Positions 1-4,574 of a stretch of 6,458 bases of DNA are shown piece by piece. Positions within the stretch are counted from its first letter, which is position 1, and the number at the start of each line of letters is the position of its first letter. The DNA comes from Verrucomicrobiota bacterium (GTDB taxonomy: Bacteria; Verrucomicrobiota; Verrucomicrobiia; Limisphaerales; CAZBKV01). The stretch covers positions 1-6,458 of the forward strand of contig JAGHDA010000076.1 of NCBI GenBank assembly GCA_021160185.1, written 5' to 3'. A model generated the notes under the pieces. That model made no database searches and was not told the origin of the DNA. It saw nothing but the letters and a program-made list of their open reading frames with translations. Position numbers and translations under genes: made by a program.

Positions 1-1294
1 CCTTTGCCGCCCAAGGCCACAACAGGAGCCACCCGAAGAGAAAAGTGGGAACCACCGAGCCCCAAGCCACGCCCACGATGCTCCGAAGCTTCCAGGTTAG
101 GACCACGCTCAGGGCAAGGTTGATCAAGGCCTCGGCCACGCCTTGGAGCATCATGCGCCGCTCCTGGCCGGCCATGAAGAACATGCGCTTGTAGACCATG
201 TGGGTCACGGCCAAGGACCAATACCAGAACAGGAGGAGCTGACCCACCCACAACATCTCGCCGGAAGGAGAAGCCTCGCCGGTGAGCAGCCGCAGCAGGC
301 CCTTCAGATAGAACGCGCAGGCGATGTAGAGCGGAGTGGCCGCCAGGACGTTCCACCGCATCCCGTTGACGAGCATCTCGCTGAGCATGCGCCGGTCGCC
401 CTTGGCGTGCAGGTAGGCCGCCGCAGGGGAAAGGGCGTCGGAGATCTGGCGGGTCATCAGGTTGAATATCTCGCCCACTTTGGCTCCGGCTTGGTAGGGC
501 GCGACCCGCTCCACGGCGAGGACGGAGCCGATGACCACCTGATCGGTTTTGTTGCGGAGCATGTTGCTCAGCATGGTCAGATAGGCGTAGAGGGAAAAAC
601 GGCTGGTCTCGATCATTTGCCGGAACGAGAAGTGACGCGGCCGGATCTTCACCTCGGGCATTCGCCGGAGCGCGACAACCATCGCCACGGTGTCCGGCAC
701 AAGCACGCACAGCAACGCCAGCACAATCAGCGTGAGAAACGGCCAGTGAAAATGAAGGACCAGAACCACCGACAGGAAATTGGCCAGCATGCCGCCCATG
801 GCGATCTGGTTCGCCGCGGCGATGCGCTGCTGGCCGCGCAGGACCTCCGGGAAGATGCCCATGGGAAAGCCCAGGCCGATCCCCGCGATGAAAACGATCA
901 GCGCTATCCGGAAGGATTCGCGGTTCTCGGGCGAAACATGGAACCATTGGATCAGCGTTCCTGAGAATAAAAACGCCAGGCTCACCAGGATGGCCGAAGC
1001 GGCCAAGTAGAAGAGAAAGATGGTGCTTAACACCTGGCTGAGCGTCGGCCAGTCGCGCCGGACGCTCAGCTCCGCCACGCGCTTCTGGGCGGCGTAGCCG
1101 AAGCCGAAATCCAGCAGGATGCCGTAGCCGAACACGCTCCAGAGCAAGGCCCAAAAGCCGAACTCCTCCCGAGTGAGCCCCTGATAAAGGAGCCGGAAGG
1201 TCACCAGGCCCAGCGCCATCCGAAGAAACACTCGGGCGTAGTTGGAAAGCGCGCCCGTCCAGAAGCTTTTCTTGATGTTGGGATCGCCGCTCAT
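1..1294 (-). CDS. Wzx-like polysaccharide flippase (MOP superfamily), C-terminus cut by window edge
   Basis: I translated the reverse strand by hand: 431 codons are open from an ATG at 1294 to the window edge with no stop, so the 3' end lies outside. The product is a polytopic membrane protein with hydrophobic segments near residues 16-40, 46-66, 90-112, 128-148, 167-183, 185-209, 233-258, 315-337, 347-374, 385-400 and 405-428. The layout, about eleven segments with a polar loop near 210-230 and the stretch DQVVIGSVL near 251, matches RfbX/Wzx-type flippases of the MOP (MATE/MurJ-like) superfamily. These move lipid-linked oligosaccharides across the inner membrane, and usually have 12-14 helices in 420-500 residues, so little is missing. 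The start overlaps the stop of the upstream glycosyltransferase (ATGA) and has no strong Shine-Dalgarno site, which points to translational coupling. Family assignment is secure; the glycan carried is unknown. Confidence 0.9.
   Translation of the reverse strand, partial: MSGDPNIKKSFWTGALSNYARVFLRMALGLVTFRLLYQGLTREEFGFWALLWSVFGYGILLDFGFGYAAQKRVAELSVRRDWPTLSQVLSTIFLFYLAASAILVSLAFLFSGTLIQWFHVSPENRESFRIALIVFIAGIGLGFPMGIFPEVLRGQQRIAAANQIAMGGMLANFLSVVLVLHFHWPFLTLIVLALLCVLVPDTVAMVVALRRMPEVKIRPRHFSFRQMIETSRFSLYAYLTMLSNMLRNKTDQVVIGSVLAVERVAPYQAGAKVGEIFNLMTRQISDALSPAAAYLHAKGDRRMLSEMLVNGMRWNVLAATPLYIACAFYLKGLLRLLTGEASPSGEMLWVGQLLLFWYWSLAVTHMVYKRMFFMAGQERRMMLQGVAEALINLALSVVLTWKLRSIVGVAWGSVVPTFLFGWLLLWPWAAK
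1291..1294 (-). promoter_or_regulatory. ATGA stop/start overlap coupling glycosyltransferase and flippase
   Basis: On the minus strand the bases ATGA serve as the flippase ATG (1294-1292) and the glycosyltransferase TGA (1293-1291). The upstream bases contain no good purine-rich ribosome binding site, so re-initiation by ribosomes finishing the glycosyltransferase is the likely way the flippase is translated. Confidence 0.85.
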
Positions 1295-2589
1295 GGCTCG
1301 GACGACTTCTTGGAGTTGCCGCCGCGCGCGGCGGCGTGGCGTTCGGCCTGCTGGTAAAGGGCTTCAAGACGATCTACGATCCGGTCCCAATCATACCGGC
1401 CAAGGGCCTCCAGGCGGCCGGCTTCCCCCAGCCTATTGCGCGCGTGCGGCTCCCGCCGGAGGCGCAGGATCAGTTTGGCCAATTCTCCCGCCGCTTCGGG
1501 GATTGTCGGGTCGATGAACCAGCCGGTCTCGTTCTCCGCAATCAGGCTCTTGAGGCCGCCCACTTTGGAGGCGATCACCGGCCGGCCTGCCGACCAGGCC
1601 TCCAGGACCACGATTCCGAACGGCTCGTGAATCGAGGGCAGCACAAACGCGTCGCAGGCGTGGTAAGCATTTACTAAATCCGGACTGTCGTTGGGCAGGC
1701 CGGGCAGAATGCGCGCCCGGCTTTCCAAGCCTTGTTCGGCGAGGAACCGCCTCAGGGCCGCCGCATAATCGGGTTGAGTCTCCGGGCCCGCCAGGATGAG
1801 GAAAAGGTCCGGCTCTTCCTTGACGGCTTCGGCGAAGGCGCGGAGCAGGAGGAGCTGGTTCTTTTGTGCGTCGATGCGGCTGATGTTCAGGACCAGGAAA
1901 GCGTCCTCCGGCACGCCGTGTTTTTTTCGGAAGGCGGAGCCTTCGCCGCGGGCGAACCGTTTGGTGTCCACGCCGTTGGGCAGATACGCGAGCCGATCGT
2001 GCGACAGTTCCCGGGAGGCCTTCTCCAGTTCGCTCTGGCCTACACAGATGACCAGATCCGCGTCTTCCAGGACACGCCGGGAGCCGAACAGGGCGCCGAA
2101 GGCTCGACCCCACTCGAACTTGCCCCGGATCGGCTGTTCCATGGCCTCCCGCTCGGCCGCGGGCACGTCAAAGACCCCGCCATGCAGGGAAACCACGAAA
2201 GGCTTGCTCCGAAGCCGCGCCGCGGTGCGCGTCTCCCCGCCAAGCCTCTTTAACGCGTGGGCGTGAAACAGACGCACATTCGGCTCTCGAAGCAGCGCCA
2301 GGAAAAGGGACAGGGAGAGCAGGTTGCCGCCCTTTTTGTCCATGGCCGCCTTTTCTTCGCGGGAAAGGCCCAGGAAGGGGTAGGAGTAGGAAAAACGCCG
2401 GATAGGCACTCCCTGAATTTCTTCCTCCCGGCGGTCGGCCAACGCCATGGAGGTCATGATGACCGGCTCCAGCCCTCGCGCCTTTTGCCTCCGGGAAATC
2501 TCCAGAATGACCGTCTCCGTCCCGCCCCATTCGCTCCTCACGAATCGGCGGGGCACATGAACGATCTTGTTGCCCCCCTTTCTGCCCAT
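1291..2589 (-). CDS. GT4 family (GT-B fold) glycosyltransferase
   Basis: This 432-residue cytoplasmic or membrane-associated retaining glycosyltransferase transfers a sugar from a nucleotide-sugar donor to a growing glycan. Visible GT4 hallmarks are the N-terminal glycine motif WGGTE (21-25), HAH (109-111), SLHGG (134-138) and the inter-domain LPNGVD (203-208). The donor-phosphate grip SRIDAQK has R238 and K243. The EX7E motif lies within EPFGIVVLE (E322 and E330), followed by GRPVIAS (335-341), GG at 344-345 and TGWF (355-358). The length is normal for the family and all key residues are intact. The ATG is preceded by GAGAGGGG (2599-2592), which overlaps the stop of the upstream phosphoesterase 8 bases away. 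The C-terminal tail (413-432) is polar and rich in Lys, Arg and Ala and looks unstructured. Donor and acceptor cannot be predicted; its neighbours suggest an exported polysaccharide or glycolipid. Confidence 0.95.
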   Translation of the reverse strand: MGRKGGNKIVHVPRRFVRSEWGGTETVILEISRRQKARGLEPVIMTSMALADRREEEIQGVPIRRFSYSYPFLGLSREEKAAMDKKGGNLLSLSLFLALLREPNVRLFHAHALKRLGGETRTAARLRSKPFVVSLHGGVFDVPAAEREAMEQPIRGKFEWGRAFGALFGSRRVLEDADLVICVGQSELEKASRELSHDRLAYLPNGVDTKRFARGEGSAFRKKHGVPEDAFLVLNISRIDAQKNQLLLLRAFAEAVKEEPDLFLILAGPETQPDYAAALRRFLAEQGLESRARILPGLPNDSPDLVNAYHACDAFVLPSIHEPFGIVVLEAWSAGRPVIASKVGGLKSLIAENETGWFIDPTIPEAAGELAKLILRLRREPHARNRLGEAGRLEALGRYDWDRIVDRLEALYQQAERHAAARGGNSKKSSEP

Positions 2590-2597
2590 AGCCCCTC

Positions 2598-3761
2598 TCA
2601 GGCTCGGAGCGCCTTCGCCTCCCGCGCGTCCGCCTCCATCAGGCGATAAATATGCGGAATGTGGGTCACTTCTTCAGGAATCTTTTCGCGGTTGCTCAGA
2701 AGCGAGGCGTAGCTGTGCTTCTCGCTCGGGTGATACCCGTGCATGGCCCGAATAGGCCGCGCCCCCATGTCGCTGGGCACGATCAAGACGCCTTCCCGGA
2801 CAAGGTAAATCAGCTCGCCGAAGTACCGGTCTTCGAAGAAAGCGTGGAGCGCCTTCAGCTCTTCGTCGGACAGGATCCTTCCTTCCGGAACCTCTTGGAG
2901 AGCCTTTTCGATTTTTTCCCGCGCTCCGGGCTGAAGGAACCAGAAACGAGCCATGGTTGAATCATAGACCGCGGCGTAATCCCGCCCCATCCGCAAGCCC
3001 AGGGCGTTGATCCGCGCCCGCAGGTCGAGGTGAATCTCGCAGTTGGCCATTCCGTGGTCGCTGAAAACGTAGAGGCGGATCTCCTTGTAGTGTTTCCTGG
3101 CCGCGGCGAGGATTTGCTCGATCCATTGCTCGTAGACGCGGAGTTTTTTGGGAACTTCAGGCGAGTCGTTCCCGACCATGTGCATCAAGCCGTCCAGTTT
3201 CGCCCAGTAGAGAAAGGCGAATTCGATGGCTTCCGCTTCAATTGCCCCGATAAGAACGTCCCGATTCTCTTCTTCTCCTTTGTCCGGATCGCTCACGAAA
3301 TAGGGGATCCCCTCGGCAACCAGGAAATCGAAGATGTTTGGGCCTCGATTCATGCCGCCGGGCTGAAGCGGACTTTTTTTCTCGGTGAAATCGAACAGGT
3401 GGATGTAACGGAACGGGATATTGTAGAGATCGAAATAACCACGAAAACTGAGTTGGCGCTTCACGAACCTAGTCAAAAGCCTTCGGAAAATGCGACGGCT
3501 CGTCACGGCTTCGGGCAGCCAACGCAAGGGCCGGAGGGGACGGAAGGGCGAGTTTTCGGGATCATACACGAAATAGCACCAGTTTCTGTGCTCCTCAGGC
3601 CATCGGCCGGAGAGTATTGAAGGCACGCAGGCCGAACTGTAGCCGAAGACCGATTCCAGGCGCTTCCGGCGCGGGGCGAAAAGCTTGCAAAAAGAATCTT
3701 CGCGGATGATTTCCCACCCGCAGGCGTCCACCATTATGAAGAGAGGCAAGAACCTTTTCAT
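2598..3761 (-). CDS. Alkaline-phosphatase-superfamily phosphoesterase (nucleotide pyrophosphatase/phosphodiesterase-like)
   Basis: The 387-residue product has the full set of likely metal ligands of the alkaline phosphatase/NPP superfamily. D12 sits at the end of the first strand (IMVDACGW). A serine nucleophile lies in YSSACVPSILSG (S42 or S43). D190 and H194 lie in KLDGLMH, D235-H236 in FSDHGM, and H341 in MHGYHP. Enzymes of this class hydrolyse phosphate mono- or diesters, or move phospho-groups, using two metals, usually zinc. The N-terminus runs straight into the core strand with no usable signal peptide and there is no obvious membrane anchor, so it is probably cytoplasmic. It is the first of three tightly packed genes, ahead of a GT4 glycosyltransferase and a flippase, so a phosphorylated sugar, nucleotide-sugar or lipid-phosphate substrate is plausible; that is inference. 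The start is supported by GGAG (3774-3771) and AGGAG (3770-3766) upstream of the ATG. Exact substrate and choice of nucleophile remain open. Confidence 0.88.
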   Translation of the reverse strand: MKRFLPLFIMVDACGWEIIREDSFCKLFAPRRKRLESVFGYSSACVPSILSGRWPEEHRNWCYFVYDPENSPFRPLRPLRWLPEAVTSRRIFRRLLTRFVKRQLSFRGYFDLYNIPFRYIHLFDFTEKKSPLQPGGMNRGPNIFDFLVAEGIPYFVSDPDKGEEENRDVLIGAIEAEAIEFAFLYWAKLDGLMHMVGNDSPEVPKKLRVYEQWIEQILAAARKHYKEIRLYVFSDHGMANCEIHLDLRARINALGLRMGRDYAAVYDSTMARFWFLQPGAREKIEKALQEVPEGRILSDEELKALHAFFEDRYFGELIYLVREGVLIVPSDMGARPIRAMHGYHPSEKHSYASLLSNREKIPEEVTHIPHIYRLMEADAREAKALRA

Positions 3762-3872
3762 CCTACTCCTCTCCTTCCTCCAACCCCCGACGTTGCCGTA
3801 GAGCCGCGGGCCTTTTTGTTTTCTTTGTCTCCCTTCCCAAGCCTTTCCCAGAAAAGGAATAGGGAGAAATTG
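3762..3872 (-). other. Gap between response regulator and phosphoesterase; holds the phosphoesterase ribosome binding site
   Basis: These 111 bases hold no gene. Read on the minus strand, the end nearest the phosphoesterase is purine-rich and carries its Shine-Dalgarno site: GGAG at 3774-3771 (9-base spacer) and AGGAG at 3770-3766 (4-base spacer). A weak inverted repeat, CCTTT/AAAGG (3842-3846 with 3853-3857), has no T-run after it on the minus strand, so I see no intrinsic terminator. I also see no convincing promoter. Read-through from the response regulator into the glycan genes is therefore possible. Confidence 0.5.
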
Positions 3873-4295
3873 TTAGTCAGTTTCCCTTTCTCTCCCCAAA
3901 AGCGTTCTGGTGTGCTGGACCAGCTCGGTGGGGCTGAAGGGCTTGGTCAAAAACAGGTCCGCGCCCGCCTCTTCGGCCTGGACCCGCGTCACCGTTTGTC
4001 CGCGCGAAGAAAGGACGATTATCGGAATGCGCTTGGTTCGGGGGTTGTTTCGCAAATGCTTGACTGCGGTCAAGCCGTCCATCTCCGGCATCATCACGTC
4101 CATCACGATGAGCCGCGGGAGCAGTTCGTCCGCCAGGCGGAGGGCCTCCTTGCCGTTCGTGCATTGGGCCACTTCATAGCCGGCTTTGGTGTAAGCGGAG
4201 CGCAGCAGACGATGCATGAATTGCGTGTCATCGACGACCAGAATCGTCTTCCGGCTTTCCTGCTTGTCTTCGTCCTGTTTGGCTTCGGCGGGCAT
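3873..4295 (-). CDS. Single-domain CheY-like response regulator
   Basis: From the ATG at 4295 this is a 140-residue protein made of one receiver domain and no output domain. Numbering from that ATG, it has the acidic pair D22-D23 (VVDD), the phospho-acceptor D66 in MDVMMPEMDG, the switch serine S96 (VLSS) and the conserved K118 in FLTKPFSP. All phosphorylation residues are present. A short charged tail (KQDEDKQESRK) precedes the domain. Such proteins relay phosphate from a histidine kinase to a partner protein, as CheY and PilG do; no kinase is in the window. I chose ATG 4295 because GGAG lies 9 bases upstream (4308-4305). An in-frame TTG at 4343 would add 16 Pro/Gly-rich residues, but it falls inside an inverted repeat and has poorly spaced SD bases. 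The gene runs in the same direction as the glycan genes, 111 bases upstream. Role in controlling them is a guess. Confidence 0.92.
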   Translation of the reverse strand: MPAEAKQDEDKQESRKTILVVDDTQFMHRLLRSAYTKAGYEVAQCTNGKEALRLADELLPRLIVMDVMMPEMDGLTAVKHLRNNPRTKRIPIIVLSSRGQTVTRVQAEEAGADLFLTKPFSPTELVQHTRTLLGRERETD

Positions 4296-4397
4296 AAGCC
4301 TTTTCTCCAGTCCTTCCCTCGGGGAGGGAGCCGGCGCCCCCAAGTCCCCTTTCCGCCGGCGATCGAGGCTTTCCCTCTTGGGAGAAGCCTACGACTC
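4296..4397 (-). promoter_or_regulatory. Structured 5' leader of the response regulator: three consecutive inverted repeats
   Basis: Between the predicted transcription start (about 4397) and the ATG at 4295 there are three back-to-back inverted repeats. The first is 4366-4390: arms AGGCTT+TCCC and GGGA+AAGCCT, 10 pairs with one bulged base and a 4-base loop. The second is 4330-4360: GCCGGCG with CGCCGGC, 7 pairs and a 17-base loop. The third is 4315-4329: TCCCTC with GAGGGA, 6 pairs and a 3-base loop. AAGCCT at 4296-4301, right before the start codon, repeats AAGCCT of the first hairpin, so the intervening AGGCTT (4366-4371) could pair with either copy. The arrangement could be a cis-acting RNA, or simply stabilising stems in GC-rich DNA. 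I recognise no known riboswitch class. Confidence 0.4.
4303..4308 (-). promoter_or_regulatory. Ribosome binding site deciding the regulator start (GGAGAA)
   Basis: On the minus strand GGAG (4308-4305) lies 9 bases before the ATG at 4295, and AAAAGG follows it. This favours 4295 over the upstream TTG at 4343. The six bases GGAGAA are the exact complement of TTCTCC read from 4386-4381 in the same leader. Confidence 0.55.
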
Positions 4398-4403
4398 CTA
4401 ATC

Positions 4404-4432
4404 ATTTTGAACGGTCCGGATCGGGTCGTCAA
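4404..4432 (-). promoter_or_regulatory. Candidate sigma70-like promoter for the response regulator
   Basis: On the minus strand TTGACG (4432-4427) and CAAAAT (4409-4404) are separated by 17 bases, matching five of six and four of six consensus positions. Transcription would start near 4397, giving a leader of about 100 bases. The assignment rests on pattern matching only. Confidence 0.45.
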
Positions 4433-4462
4433 GGTTAAGATTTGACCCTCCTCAGGTTGACC
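4428..4462. repeat. Cluster of TTGAC motifs between the divergent promoters
   Basis: GTCAA (4428-4432) and TTGAC (4442-4446) form an inverted repeat with a 9-base spacer. A second plus-strand TTGACC (4457-4462) lies 15 bases after the first (4442-4447). The inverted repeat overlaps the -35 box of the minus-strand promoter. It could be an operator, but the motif is short and also equals a -35 box, so chance is a real alternative. Confidence 0.25.
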
Positions 4463-4522
4463 TTTCCGCCGCCGGAGGAAAGCGGGAAGCGGACGCGTTT
4501 TAAAAAAATTAGGCGCAGCCGC

Positions 4523-4551
4523 TTGACAGAGCCGCCTGCATTTGATAGAAG
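4523..4551 (+). promoter_or_regulatory. Sigma70-like promoter of the lectin/PA14 protein gene
   Basis: A perfect -35 box TTGACA (4523-4528) is followed after 17 bases by TAGAAG (4546-4551), which matches four of six -10 positions and is preceded by TGA (4543-4545), an extended -10. An AT-rich tract (about 4498-4511) lies where an UP element would be. Transcription would start near 4558, leaving a 5' UTR of about 17 bases that contains the ribosome binding site. Confidence 0.6.
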
Positions 4552-4561
4552 GGGCTTCGAC

Positions 4562-4566
4562 GGAGG
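4562..4566 (+). promoter_or_regulatory. Ribosome binding site GGAGG for the lectin/PA14 protein
   Basis: A consensus GGAGG sits 8 bases before the ATG at 4575. It fixes the start of the signal peptide and makes efficient translation likely. Confidence 0.85.
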
Positions 4567-4574
4567 AAAAAACC

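Noticed and set aside
143..964. A 273-codon plus-strand frame inside the flippase gene.
   Set aside because: The translation is low-complexity and rich in His, Gln and Glu. The minus strand encodes a continuous, well-formed membrane protein across the same bases.
3030..3620. A 196-codon plus-strand frame opposite the phosphoesterase.
   Set aside because: No recognisable motif; the opposite strand carries all metal-binding motifs of a known superfamily.
3842..3857. Possible terminator hairpin after the response regulator (CCTTT/AAAGG).
   Set aside because: Only five pairs, AT-rich, and no T-run follows on the minus strand.
3816..4445. A 209-codon plus-strand frame across the response regulator and its leader.
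   Set aside because: It is antisense to intact receiver-domain motifs and has no domain of its own.
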